The position numbers and the translations under genes are program-made. The notes under the pieces were generated by a model. It had not been told where the DNA came from, made no database searches, and worked only from the letters and a program-made list of their open reading frames with translations. A DNA stretch of 64,000 nucleotides from Bordetella bronchialis (lineage in GTDB: Bacteria > Pseudomonadota > Gammaproteobacteria > Burkholderiales > Burkholderiaceae_B): the NCBI RefSeq assembly GCF_001676705.1, contig NZ_CP016170.1, positions 2,232,001-2,296,000 of the forward strand. The letters run 5' to 3'. This document shows positions 33,613 through 42,896 of the stretch, in pieces. The number at the start of each line of letters is the position of its first letter. Position 1 is the first letter of the stretch.

Positions 33613-35154
33613 ATGAAGGTCGTTTTTCTGCTGTTCGACTCGCTTAACCGCCACGCCCTGTCCTGTTACGGCAAGACCGGCGTCCCCACGCCCAATTTCG
33701 ACCGCCTGGCCGCTCGTTCCGTCACGTTCGATTCGCACTTCGTCGGCAGCCTTCCTTGCCTGCCCGCGCGGCGCGACATCCAGACCGGCCGGCTCAACTT
33801 CCTGCACCGGGGCTGGGGGCCGCTGGAGCCCTTCGACCATTCCCTGGCCGGCATGCTGCGCGACAGCGGCGTCTATACCCACCTGATCACCGACCACTAT
33901 CACTATTTCGAGGACGGCGGCGCGGGCTTTCATGGCCGCTACTCGTCCTGGGAATTCATCCGGGGCCAGGAAAAAGACAAATGGCGGCCCGCCTTGAACC
34001 CGAACACCGCGGCCTACGCGGAGCGCTATCACGAGCGCATGCAGGACTTCTCGGACGACATCAATTCCAAGCTGCCGTATTTCGTGAACCGGGAATACCT
34101 GGAGTCGCGGGGCGACTTCCCGATGGCGCAGTGCTTCGATTCGGCCAACGAATTCCTGCAGGCGCATCACGCGCAGGACGCATGGCTGCTGCATCTGGAA
34201 TGCTTCGATCCGCACGAGCCTTTCTTCGCCCCGGAGCAGTTCCTGCGGGACTTTCCGGAGGCGCTGGGCGGCAAGGTGTTCGACTGGCCCGCCTACGGCC
34301 GCGTCGATATCGATCCCGCGCTGTTGAAGACGCTGCGCGCCAACTACCACGCGCTGGTGCAGGCCTGCGACCATTACCTGGGTACCTTGCTGGACACCTT
34401 CGATCGCCTGGATATGTGGAAGGACACGTGGCTGGTCATGTCCACCGACCATGGCCTGCTGCTGGGCGAGAAGGAATACCTGGGCAAGAATCGCCCGCCG
34501 TTCTTCAACGAGGTGGCGCATATCCCGCTGACGATCGCGGCGCCTCCTTCATCGGGCATCCAGCCGCGCCACGAGGCGGCCCTGACTCAGACCATAGACC
34601 TGATGCCCACCATGCTGGACATCTTCCGACGGCCCATCCCGGCCGAAGTCACCGGCCATAGCCTGCTGCCGCTGATGCGCGACGGCAGGGCGGTGCGCCC
34701 CGCCGATGGCGCGGTGCCCGGCGCGATCTACGGTCAATTCGGAGCCGCCATCAACTACACCGATGGCCGCTATACCTACTTCCTGTACCCGGCCGTTCCT
34801 TTCGAGACCGACCTGTTCCAGTACACGCTGATGCCGGCGCATATGCGTACCTTCTTCGAAGCCAAGGAATTCGAGGGCGCGCAGCTGGTGGATCCCTTGC
34901 CGTTCACCCAGGGGTATCCGGTGATGAGACTGCCCATGCGCGCCGACGCCAAGGCGAACATGACGCGACGCTATCCGCTGCTGGAAGCCAAGACCGCCTT
35001 GTACGACCTGGATAACGATCCCGAGCAACGACGGCCGCTGGACGCGCCCGAAATCGAACAGCGCATGCGCGCGGCGGTCGCCGCGCAACTGCGCGCCAAC
35101 AATGCGCCCGCGGAAATGTTTCGCCGCTACGGCCTGACGGATATGCAGCCGTGA
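33613..35154 (+). CDS. Sulfatase-superfamily hydrolase with formylglycine motif
   Basis: A 513-residue enzyme of the alkaline phosphatase/sulfatase superfamily. The metal-binding start VVFLLFDSLNRHALSCYG and PNFDRLAARSVTF are followed by PCLPARRDIQTGR, where C-L-P-A-R is the CxPxR site converted to formylglycine. A second metal block reads LVMSTDHGLLLGEKEYLGKN. It could be a sulfate ester or phosphonate monoester hydrolase. There is no signal peptide, so it is cytosolic. It overlaps gntR by four bases (GTGA). Confidence 0.88.
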   Translation: MKVVFLLFDSLNRHALSCYGKTGVPTPNFDRLAARSVTFDSHFVGSLPCLPARRDIQTGRLNFLHRGWGPLEPFDHSLAGMLRDSGVYTHLITDHYHYFEDGGAGFHGRYSSWEFIRGQEKDKWRPALNPNTAAYAERYHERMQDFSDDINSKLPYFVNREYLESRGDFPMAQCFDSANEFLQAHHAQDAWLLHLECFDPHEPFFAPEQFLRDFPEALGGKVFDWPAYGRVDIDPALLKTLRANYHALVQACDHYLGTLLDTFDRLDMWKDTWLVMSTDHGLLLGEKEYLGKNRPPFFNEVAHIPLTIAAPPSSGIQPRHEAALTQTIDLMPTMLDIFRRPIPAEVTGHSLLPLMRDGRAVRPADGAVPGAIYGQFGAAINYTDGRYTYFLYPAVPFETDLFQYTLMPAHMRTFFEAKEFEGAQLVDPLPFTQGYPVMRLPMRADAKANMTRRYPLLEAKTALYDLDNDPEQRRPLDAPEIEQRMRAAVAAQLRANNAPAEMFRRYGLTDMQP

Positions 35155-35903
35155 ACAGCCGCCGATCCGAACTGAATATCGTCCAGCCCAAAAGCCTGGC
35201 CGACCAGATCCACGCGGAAGTCCAGCGGCTGATCGCGGCGGGCGCCTTCCAGCCCGGCACGTCCATCGGCATCGCGGAACTGGCGCGGCGCTGCGGCGTC
35301 AGCCAGACACCGGTGCGCGAAGCCCTGGCACGGCTGGCGGCGGAAGGGCAGTTGGTCTTCACCCGCAATATCGGCTACCGGCTGCCCGAAGCGCCCACGA
35401 TGAAGCAGTACACCGACTGGGCCGTGGCGCGCGTCGTGGTCGAGTCCAACGCGCTGCTGTACATCCTCGGCCCCATCGACACGCGGCTGCTGGACGAGGC
35501 GCAGCGGATCAATGAGCAGATCCGCTCGTCCGACTTCGGCACCACGGCGGCCGGCATCCGGAAATTCAGCGAACTGAACTGGCGCTTTCATGCCGCCCTG
35601 ATCGGACTGGCCCGCAACGACATGCTTACCGAGGTGCACGCGCGTCTCTACGCGTCCCCGCAGTTCTCGCGGATTTTCCTGGGGCGCGGGGTAGCGAACC
35701 AGGCGGAAGTCGTGGCGGAGCACGAGCGCGTGCTGGCGGGACTGCGCCGCGGAGACCGCCGCGCCGCGGCCGATGCCTTGCGCGACCATATCGTCGATAG
35801 CCTGGAACGCGACGCGCGGCTATCCCATCTATCGGGCTCCATCCGGCGCGCGCTGCGCGGCGAGCCGCCCTTGGACGACTTGGGCGCCGCCGATAAGGAC
35901 TAG
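35151..35903 (+). CDS. GntR-family regulator, FCD subfamily
   Basis: A 250-residue regulator. The winged helix is LADQIHAEVQRLIAAGAFQPGTS with ELARRCGVSQTPVREALARL. The helical FCD effector domain has the metal-site style ELNWRFHAALIGLARNDM and the C-terminal RRAAADALRDHIVDSLERD. It is translationally coupled to the sulfatase through a GTGA overlap and probably controls the dyad at 33572-33599. Confidence 0.9.
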   Translation: MNSRRSELNIVQPKSLADQIHAEVQRLIAAGAFQPGTSIGIAELARRCGVSQTPVREALARLAAEGQLVFTRNIGYRLPEAPTMKQYTDWAVARVVVESNALLYILGPIDTRLLDEAQRINEQIRSSDFGTTAAGIRKFSELNWRFHAALIGLARNDMLTEVHARLYASPQFSRIFLGRGVANQAEVVAEHERVLAGLRRGDRRAAADALRDHIVDSLERDARLSHLSGSIRRALRGEPPLDDLGAADKD

Positions 35904-35959
35904 GGCAGGACCAACCAAGCCGCGGTGGCAAGCGGCCATGAAAACGAGGGATGAGAGAC

Positions 35960-36931
35960 ATGTACCGACTGAAATCCATGTTGTCCGGCCTGGCTTGCGT
36001 CATGGCCGCGATGTCCCCGGCCATGGCGCAAGCCTATCCGGATCACCCCATTACGCTGGTCGTCGGTTTCCCGCCCGGCGGGGGTGTCGATCTGGTGGCG
36101 CGGCCTCTGGCGGAGCGCCTGTCCAAGCAGCTGGGCCAGCCCGTCATCGTCGAAAACCGTGGCGGCGCGGCGGGCAACATCGCCATGGACTACGTCGCCC
36201 GCTCGCGTCCGGATGGCTACACCTTGATGATGGGCAACCTGGGCATGCTGAGCGCGAATCCGCTGCTGTATCCCAACCTGAACTTCAATGTGTCGAAGAG
36301 CTTCGCGCCCGTCGCGCGCCTGGTCGTGACGCCGCTGCTGGCCGCGGTGCCCGCGAGGCTGCCGGCCACCGACATGAAGCAGTTTGTGGCCCTGGCAAAG
36401 CAGGAGCCGGGAAAGATGTTCTTCGGCTCGGGCGGGACGGGCAACATCAACCACCTTGCCGTCGAACTGCTGAAACTGCAGACCGGCGCGCAGATCACCC
36501 ACGTGCCTTACAAAGGCAGCGCCCCGGCCTTGACGGCGCTGGTCGCGAATGAAGTGCAATTGGTCATCGACGGGTTCAATATCGTGCTGCCCCAGGTAAA
36601 GGGCGGCATGGCGCGGGCACTGGCGGTCACCGGGGAAAAACGCGCACCGTCCCTGCCGGATGTCCCGACCATGAAAGAGGCGGGCTATCCAGGCATGACG
36701 ATCTACGGGTGGCAGGGACTTTTCGTCCCGGCGGGCACCCCGCAACCCATCGTGGACCGCCTCACCGACGAGGTCGACAAAGCCCTGAAGGATCCCGCGC
36801 TCTCGAAGCGGCTGGCCGACCAGGGCACCGACCCGGCGTTCCAGAACGCGGCGGATTTCCAGAAGTACATCGCCGCCGAACAGGAACGTTGGGGGAAGGT
36901 GATACAGACGGCGAATATCAAGGTGGAATAG
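35960..36931 (+). CDS. Bug/TctC-family periplasmic solute-binding protein
   Basis: A 323-residue receptor. The signal peptide ends AMSPAMAQA; the mature start is YPDHPITLVVGFPPGGGVDL. Later blocks are GSGGTGNINHLAVELLK and HVPYKGSAPALTALVANEVQ. The start at 35960 is preferred to 35951 because GAGGG lies nine bases upstream of it. As third gene of the sulfatase-gntR unit it may bind the sulfatase substrate or product. Confidence 0.9.
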   Translation: MYRLKSMLSGLACVMAAMSPAMAQAYPDHPITLVVGFPPGGGVDLVARPLAERLSKQLGQPVIVENRGGAAGNIAMDYVARSRPDGYTLMMGNLGMLSANPLLYPNLNFNVSKSFAPVARLVVTPLLAAVPARLPATDMKQFVALAKQEPGKMFFGSGGTGNINHLAVELLKLQTGAQITHVPYKGSAPALTALVANEVQLVIDGFNIVLPQVKGGMARALAVTGEKRAPSLPDVPTMKEAGYPGMTIYGWQGLFVPAGTPQPIVDRLTDEVDKALKDPALSKRLADQGTDPAFQNAADFQKYIAAEQERWGKVIQTANIKVE

Positions 36932-37401
36932 GCCACGAGTGCGTCGGCGTATCGCCATGAGCGGCATAACCATCTTGACAATGGCGATGCCTACAGCCGT
37001 GATCACTCTCCGGCAGCGCTCTTATATCAGCCTGTAGTAACCGCGTGAGGCGGCATGCGGTCGTCAGCGGTCTTCATGTCCTCTCCGCATAAGTGCTGGT
37101 AAGGCCCAGATGGGCCTCCTGAGCGAGGTGAGGGATGGCTCCTGCACCTGACGTGGCTCGCAAGGCCACCATCGTAAAACAGTCTGATAACGATCATGCG
37201 ACCCACAGCGGTTCTGTCGCGTAACGCAGAATCGGTCCCTGCCGTCGCAAACTATTCCTACATCGGCGGAGCGTCCTCCGGAAGGCCCCCCTTCCAGTTC
37301 TTACCGTGCAGTTGCGTCGCAAATAAACGACCCTTCTCCAGGCCCCGCAGAGACCCGCAGCTGCGGAGATACGGTTCAACGCGGGATAAAGAGCCTCAGC
37401 T
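36932..37401. other. Left edge of the RiPP island, no gene recognised
   Basis: A 470-bp spacer where composition shifts from GC-rich host DNA to A/T-richer island DNA. It includes an isolated TTGACA at 36975-36980 and a palindrome AGGCCCAGATGGGCCT at 37102-37117. The promoter of the precursor gene must lie here, but I could not assign a convincing pair of boxes. A 69-codon frame (37196-37405) has no ribosome site or resemblance. Confidence 0.5.
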
Positions 37402-37563
37402 ATGACGACCAAAGAGATCATTCAGCACTTGGAGCAAGTCCAGCGCAATGCAGCACAAGAGGAAAAGCAGATGGAAGAAATTTCTCAGGAAGAACTAGAA
37501 AAGATATGCGGTGCGGGAGGTGTGGGAGGGTTCGCCAATGCGACTTGGTCGAAGTCCTTTTAA
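37402..37563 (+). CDS. RiPP precursor peptide with darobactin-like WSKSF C-terminus
   Basis: A 53-residue peptide. The leader (about 36 residues) is hydrophilic and helical, rich in Gln and Glu, with ISQEELEKICGA matching the double-glycine consensus: hydrophobic at -12 and -4, Glu at -8, Leu at -7, GA at -2/-1. The core would be GGVGGFANATWSKSF. Its last five residues equal residues 3-7 of darobactin A (WNWSKSF). W-S-K and F-A-N fit the aromatic-X-X pattern joined by three-residue cyclophane-forming radical SAM enzymes. An in-frame stop 15 bases upstream fixes the ATG. The next genes are a radical SAM enzyme, protease and exporter. Confidence 0.88.
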   Translation: MTTKEIIQHLEQVQRNAAQEEKQMEEISQEELEKICGAGGVGGFANATWSKSF

Positions 37564-37591
37564 TCGTCCATTGATAATCCTTTGATGCGAT

Positions 37592-37615
37592 CCATGGGTC
37601 CGGCGAGACCCATGG
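37592..37615 (+). terminator. Hairpin between precursor and radical SAM gene
   Basis: CCATGGGTC and GACCCATGG form a perfect nine-base-pair stem with a six-base loop, 29 bp after the precursor stop and 25 bp before the maturase ATG. No T tract follows. It probably acts as an attenuator or transcript stabiliser that makes precursor more abundant than enzyme. Confidence 0.65.
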
Positions 37616-37640
37616 CTACCTCAAGGGGGAGAGCGCAAGA

Positions 37641-38816
37641 ATGCATTACGTCGAAATCATCCTGAAGGTATCTGAGCGATGTAATCTAAACTGCACGTAT
37701 TGCTATTTCTTTAACAAAGAAAATAGGGACTTCGAGGGCCACCCCGCTCTTATCTCGCCAAACACTGTTCGTCACCTGGTCCGATTCCTCCGAACATCGC
37801 CCCATCAAATCTCAGAGACCGTGTTCCAAGTCGATATACACGGAGGGGAGCCACTATTGTTGGGGCCGAAACGTTTCTCCGAAATCGTGTCGATCATCGA
37901 AAACGGCTTGAGCGACGCAAAGGAAGTCCGCTTCACCGTGCAAACCAATGCGGTGTTGATAAACGAAGCGTGGATCGACGTGTTTGCACAACATAAGATA
38001 TTTGTGGGGGTGAGCGTGGATGGGCCCAAAGGCCAACACGATGCGAACCGGATTGATCGGCGCGGCCGCGGGACATTTGACAGCATGGTACCGAAGATTG
38101 CGGCATTGAAGCAGGCAGCTCTTGAACGGCGAATCCCCGGTTTCGGCTCCATCAGTGTAGTAAGTCCAGCACTCGATGGGCGGGCAACCTACATATGCCT
38201 GACAAAAGAATTGCACTTCGCTCACCTGCAGTTTCTCTTTCCGGATGACACGCACGACTCCACTAATCCGGCCCTCGCGGAGGGGTTCGCGAAGTTCGTT
38301 GAGGACTTGTTTGCGTCTTGGCAAAGTGACGGGAACGACAATATCCATATAAAACTCATCGACCAGACACTCCTTGGTTTTCTGCAGGATAAGCAGTATA
38401 TCGATGGCGGTCGTCGGATTAGTCCGGCTGTCGGGCGGGTAGTCTTTACCGTATCAAGCGCAGGAGACATCGGCCACGACGACACGCTTCGCAACGTCGC
38501 GCCGGAATTGTTCAAGTCCGGCATGAACGTCTCGGACGCCAACTACGCCGAATTTATCGTCTGGCATAACCGGGTGTCGAAGATACTATTTCCTCGCGAC
38601 CTTGCCCCTCCGTGTGCCTCATGCGCCTGGAACAATATCTGTGAACATGTCACGCGTTCATATACGCCTCTTCACCGAATGAAAGACGGGCGTGTCGATC
38701 AACCCTCTGTGTATTGCGAGGCTTTGAAGACCGCTTACCGGAACGGTGCAGAGTATCTGGCAAAGCGGGGCCTCCCAATCCGCGAAATTTCAAAGAATCT
38801 AAACCCGGACTATTAG
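37641..38816 (+). CDS. Radical SAM/SPASM peptide maturase, DarE/3-residue cyclophane type
   Basis: A 391-residue radical SAM enzyme. Cys14, Cys18 and Cys21 in CNLNCTYCYFF bind the SAM-cleaving iron-sulfur cluster; HGGEPLLL is the SAM-binding GGEP motif. Cys325, Cys328, Cys334 and Cys359 in CASCAWNNIC...YC form a SPASM-type auxiliary site. No clear RRE domain is seen. It most likely forms C-C crosslinks in the precursor core, such as Trp to Lys in W-S-K. A GGGGGAGAG ribosome site precedes the ATG. Codon use and A/T content differ from flanking host genes. Confidence 0.88.
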   Translation: MHYVEIILKVSERCNLNCTYCYFFNKENRDFEGHPALISPNTVRHLVRFLRTSPHQISETVFQVDIHGGEPLLLGPKRFSEIVSIIENGLSDAKEVRFTVQTNAVLINEAWIDVFAQHKIFVGVSVDGPKGQHDANRIDRRGRGTFDSMVPKIAALKQAALERRIPGFGSISVVSPALDGRATYICLTKELHFAHLQFLFPDDTHDSTNPALAEGFAKFVEDLFASWQSDGNDNIHIKLIDQTLLGFLQDKQYIDGGRRISPAVGRVVFTVSSAGDIGHDDTLRNVAPELFKSGMNVSDANYAEFIVWHNRVSKILFPRDLAPPCASCAWNNICEHVTRSYTPLHRMKDGRVDQPSVYCEALKTAYRNGAEYLAKRGLPIREISKNLNPDY

Positions 38817-38827
38817 CGACAGGCGCA

Positions 38828-39784
38828 ATGAAAGTTTGCAAGATACCCGCCTATTTCTTGATTTCGGTAGGGCTCGGTGCGTCCCCACAAGCCGGCGCGG
38901 GCTCGCGTGATTGTGCCGGAGGACTCACGACTAACGTCGTGCGATTCGAAACCGAAATTCAGTACGACGACATACAGAGCAAGGCGAATCCAACTGTATA
39001 TGTTCTGGTCAATGGTAAGCGGTCGAAGATGATGTTAGACACCGGCACGAACAAGAACTTGCTATGGGACGATGCTTTGCTGGACGAAGAGCCCGGTGCG
39101 CTGGCTGAAAGTGTTGATTCGCATGTCGCCTCCGCCGACGCAAGGATTGTCAATGCAACGTTGACGGATGATCATGGGAATTCGGAACGTACAGAATTCT
39201 ATCTCGTTAGTAACTCTGTGCTCGCGGCGGCCGGTTACTCAGGTGTTCTTAGTCCGCAAGCCGTAGCTGCTCACCACGCGGTGGTTTTGGACTTCGACAG
39301 GGATTGTATCTTCACAAGTGCGCCTTTTGACATCGGTTCGGTTAAAGAAGCACAGATACGTCGAGGAACGACCATTCAGAATCCGTATGATGTGATGGCG
39401 ATTCGAGTGGAAATCAACGGCCGCGATATGCCGCTTCTTGTCGATTCTGGTGCGACCCATACGACCATCCTTTCCTCACTGATCTCGTTCAGTCCGAAAG
39501 GACCGGAAAGCCCAAGAATGAAGGACTTGTTTGGCGCGGAATTGCCGGAAGCCGGACGTATGCGCCTTGTAGACCTGAAGGTGAACGGGCGGCCTTTCAC
39601 GGCGCACCCGGTTATCCCAGCCCCCTCGGTAAGCAATAAAGGCATAGAGAATGTGGGATATCTCGGCATGGACGTGTTGAAGGAACAAGTTATCTATTAC
39701 GACGGCGCGCGCCGAGAGTTCAATGTTTTGACGCGACGCGCCGTAGTTAGCGCCTTAAGCGAGCGCGAAAGCCGCGCAAAATAA
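38828..39784 (+). CDS. Exported two-lobed retropepsin-like aspartyl protease
   Basis: A 318-residue protein. A hydrophobic signal (IPAYFLISVGLGASPQAGA) directs it out of the cytoplasm. Two catalytic D-T/S-G motifs follow: LDTGT at Asp71 and VDSGAT at Asp206, each followed by hydrophobic residues, so one chain supplies both halves of a pepsin-like active site. It lies 12 bp after the maturase and 13 bp before the adaptor gene. I infer that it trims the modified peptide in the periplasm after leader removal, or gives self-protection by degrading it. The start at 38828 is just before the signal; the longer frame overlaps the maturase. Confidence 0.85.
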   Translation: MKVCKIPAYFLISVGLGASPQAGAGSRDCAGGLTTNVVRFETEIQYDDIQSKANPTVYVLVNGKRSKMMLDTGTNKNLLWDDALLDEEPGALAESVDSHVASADARIVNATLTDDHGNSERTEFYLVSNSVLAAAGYSGVLSPQAVAAHHAVVLDFDRDCIFTSAPFDIGSVKEAQIRRGTTIQNPYDVMAIRVEINGRDMPLLVDSGATHTTILSSLISFSPKGPESPRMKDLFGAELPEAGRMRLVDLKVNGRPFTAHPVIPAPSVSNKGIENVGYLGMDVLKEQVIYYDGARREFNVLTRRAVVSALSERESRAK

Positions 39785-39797
39785 CCTTTAGACGGCC

Positions 39798-41048
39798 ATG
39801 TTCAGAAAGGCCGCGCTAGAGGCGAACCGAGTACGGGCGTTGGGCGATGTCATTATCGCGACGCCTCCTTCCCCAGGGACTCTCACAGTATCTTCTGCTT
39901 GCATCGCAGCGGCTCTGCTCGTGATCTTTACGGTGGGAAGCTATACACAGCAGGCGCCCGTGGTCGGTCGCCTCATGCCACAAGGGGGGATCGCCAAACT
40001 TTCATCCCCCTTTGCCGGAACCATAAAAGAAAAGCGTGTTGTGGATGGCCAAGCGGTAAGGGCCGGGGACGTGCTTTACGTCATCTCAGGTGAGCGGGCC
40101 AATCGCGATGGCAATCCAACATTAGCGGCTGTCATTGAGCATATTTCCGTACGGCGGAATCAGATTGTGCATGAACTTTCCGTTCTGGAGAAGTCTCAGC
40201 TCATTGAATTGGGGCAATGCCGGCAGCGCCTGGCAAGCCAAGTCCGGGAGGTTTCGAAGTTGGACGACTTGGTGGTCGCCCAACGAAAGCTGGTTTCGCT
40301 GGCGCGTGCAAATGCGAGCCGATATCGGGAGCTTGCAGGAATGAGGGCAGTTTCCGCAGAACAGGCAGATAAAGCGCAAGCGGATTTCCATGAGAAGCAG
40401 AGCAGGCTGTACACCTTGGAGCTGGATCGACTCATCGCTGGCCGCGCGCGCGAAGATACCGAGGCTGCATTAGTGTCGATGCCATATAAGCAACACCAGG
40501 AACGCTCGCGGTTAAGACGGGCTCTATCGGAGGTGTTGCAGGAGTTGGCGGAGATCGAAGCGGCACGCGAGTTCGCCATCGTCGCCCCGGTCAGTGGGAC
40601 CGCCACGGCGGTCGTCGCACATATCGGACAACATGTGAGTGACAAAAATCCTCTCGTTTCGGTCATCCCGCATGATGAGGTTATGGAAGCACATCTGTAT
40701 GTGCGAAGTCACGCAGTGGGCCACCTGAAGACTGGTGCGCCGGTCCGGTTGCGCTACCACGCTTTTCCCTATCAGCTCTACGGTATGCCTCTAGGGCATG
40801 TCGTATCCGTTTCACGAGTATCTTCGCCGCTCAGGGAGATTTCCGATATTGACCTGTACCACCACAGCGACGAAGAGCCTTTCTATCTCGTAAAGGTTCG
40901 TCTGGAGCGGCAATCGGTGGAGGATCCGCTTGGAGCAGTTCATCCTCTGCGCGCCGGAATGCTGCTGGACGCGACCATCGCTCGTGAGACGCGGCGTTTG
41001 TACGAATGGGCATTCGTCCCGCTATATCGACTAAGGCACAAACTATGA
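39798..41048 (+). CDS. HlyD-family membrane fusion protein of a peptide exporter
   Basis: A 416-residue periplasmic adaptor. It has one N-terminal membrane helix (SSACIAAALLVIFTVGSY), a lipoyl-like hairpin (KLSSPFAGTIKEKRVVDGQA), a long coiled coil (residues 100-250), and a second lipoyl half (FAIVAPVSGTATAVVAHIGQ). It resembles CvaA-type adaptors that connect a C39 ABC exporter to TolC. It overlaps the ABC gene by ATGA, so the two are co-translated. Confidence 0.9.
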   Translation: MFRKAALEANRVRALGDVIIATPPSPGTLTVSSACIAAALLVIFTVGSYTQQAPVVGRLMPQGGIAKLSSPFAGTIKEKRVVDGQAVRAGDVLYVISGERANRDGNPTLAAVIEHISVRRNQIVHELSVLEKSQLIELGQCRQRLASQVREVSKLDDLVVAQRKLVSLARANASRYRELAGMRAVSAEQADKAQADFHEKQSRLYTLELDRLIAGRAREDTEAALVSMPYKQHQERSRLRRALSEVLQELAEIEAAREFAIVAPVSGTATAVVAHIGQHVSDKNPLVSVIPHDEVMEAHLYVRSHAVGHLKTGAPVRLRYHAFPYQLYGMPLGHVVSVSRVSSPLREISDIDLYHHSDEEPFYLVKVRLERQSVEDPLGAVHPLRAGMLLDATIARETRRLYEWAFVPLYRLRHKL

Positions 41049-42896
41049 CGCGCAGGTCACGTGGCGCTGCGCGAGCGCTATTCTCGTTCCGTCAGCATCG
41101 CAGCATACGGACCATCCTTCAGGTGGAAGCAACCGAGTGTGGTCTGGCCTGCCTGGCTATGATCGCCGAATTTTATGGACATCGTGTCGGACTGCCAGAA
41201 CTGCGCAGGCGGTACGCGATTTCTCGGAAAGGCAGCAGTCTCGCGGGACTTGTCCAAATCGCGAGCCAGGTGCGGCTAGCCAGCCGAGCTGTGCGGGCCG
41301 AACTCCCGTCTCTAGGAGGCCTGAGAATGCCATGCATTCTGCACTGGGAGTTCAATCACTTCGTGGTGCTCGAACGTATTAAGTCGGGCATGGCACATAT
41401 TCATGATCCCGCGCACGGCTTCGTAAAGGTCACCATGGATGCGGTATCGCGCAAGTTCACTGGTGTAGCGTTGGAGATCTGGCCAGCCGAGGGCTTTGAA
41501 GAGGTCAACGAAAACAACGGCATCCGCGTATCTCGCTTGATCGGTTCTCTCAGAGGTTTACGGGGAACCTTCTTGCAACTGTTGGTGTTGTCAGCCGCGC
41601 TGGAAGTTTTCGTGCTTGCCGCGCCTTTCTACGTACAGTGGACCGTCGATCATGCCGTCCCTTCCGCCGATTTCGACCTTATGGCACTATTGGCGGTCGG
41701 GTTCTCCGCGCTGGTGATATGCCAGAGCGTGACAAGTCTAACGCGGTCCTGGCTCTTGATGCATCTTGGAGCGGTCTGGAATATCCGCTGGCGTGCCAGA
41801 ATATTTTCACACCTCACTCAACTGCCACTAGACTTCTTCAGCAAACGTCACCTGGGAGATCTGCTGTCCAAGGTCGGAGCGGCGGACGAGATTCAGCGAT
41901 CTGTGACAGCTTCCTACTTGGAAGGCACCATCGATGGCCTGATGACGTTACTGACCCTCGCACTTTTGTTTTTGTATAGCCCGAGACTAGCATTCATCGC
42001 GTTCCTGAGCGCCGTGACCTATGCCGTAATCCGCGTGTCGTTGCTTGGTCCGACGCGTGTTGCAGTACAAACGCATCTAATCCACGTAGCTAAACAACAG
42101 AGCCATCTCCTGGAGACGCTGCGTGGCATACGAGCGATTAAACTATTTTCCGGTGAAGCCGTTCGCCAAGCGGCTTGGCTGTCATTAATGGCTGATCAGA
42201 TAAACGCCGACGTTCGTGTGCAGCGGCTGACGATCGTTTATAAGCATTCCCATGCGCTCCTGTCCGGCTTCGAGAACATTCTGGTCGTATGGTTGGGCGC
42301 GTGTTCCGTGGTCGAAGGCAACTTGACGGTTGGTGCGCTCATGGCGTTTATTGCATACAAAACGCTCTTTCAGAGCCGGATGGGTGCACTCATAGACAGG
42401 GTCGCCGAGTATCGAATGCTCTCTGTGCAGGCGGAACGTCTGTCGGACATTGCGTTGGCGCAGACGGAAGAGCCCGCGCGTACATCGTTTAGCTGTGATC
42501 TCGCCATGGGCGAAGCGGACGCCTTGCAGTTGGAAGTGTCGCAGCTGAGTTTCCGGTATGGAGACGACGAACCGCTTATTTTGGAGAATGTAACCTTCAC
42601 CGTTTATCCTGGGGAGTCCTTGGCTATAACCGGAGCATCCGGTAGCGGGAAGTCCACGCTGGCGCACTTACTGCTGGGCGTTCTGACTCCTACGGGTGGT
42701 TCGGTCGTCTTGCGCAGTGCGGCAAGACGACACACGGATGCTGGTGCGCTGCGTCGAGCATTCGGTACCGTCATGCAGGACGACATCCTCCTGGCCGGCT
42801 CGCTGTTCGAGAACATCAGTTTCTTTGACGCCACCGCCGACCCGGAGTGGGTTGTGGCCTGTGCGAGGATGGCGTGCATCCATGATGACATCAATG
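41045..42896 (+). pseudogene. C39-peptidase ABC exporter, 5' part, interrupted by IS256-family element
   Basis: The first 617 codons of a bacteriocin-type exporter. The C39 peptidase has Cys32 (EATECGLACLAMI), His105 (WEFNHFVVLE) and Asp121 (HIHDPAHG), so it can cut double-glycine leaders. Six membrane helices follow, then the ATPase with Walker A GASGSGKST (residues 530-538) and the Q-loop (GTVMQDDILLAGS). The frame enters the insertion element at 42897 and stops at 42920-42922. The truncated product lacks the LSGGQ signature, Walker B and switch His, so it cannot hydrolyse ATP normally. The isolated peptidase domain could still be active. Confidence 0.93.
42889..42896. repeat. Left copy of 8-bp target-site duplication
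   Basis: CATCAATG here is repeated directly after the element at 44271-44278. Eight base pairs is a usual duplication length for IS256-family transposition. Confidence 0.95.

Noticed and set aside
36932..37401. tRNA gene or integrase attachment site at the island edge
   Set aside because: No cloverleaf-like arms, T-loop motif or matching direct repeat could be found by reading both edges.
37196..37405. A second RiPP precursor upstream of the first (69 codons, with YIGGASSG)
   Set aside because: No ribosome site, no leader-like helix, and its end overlaps the real precursor start in another frame.
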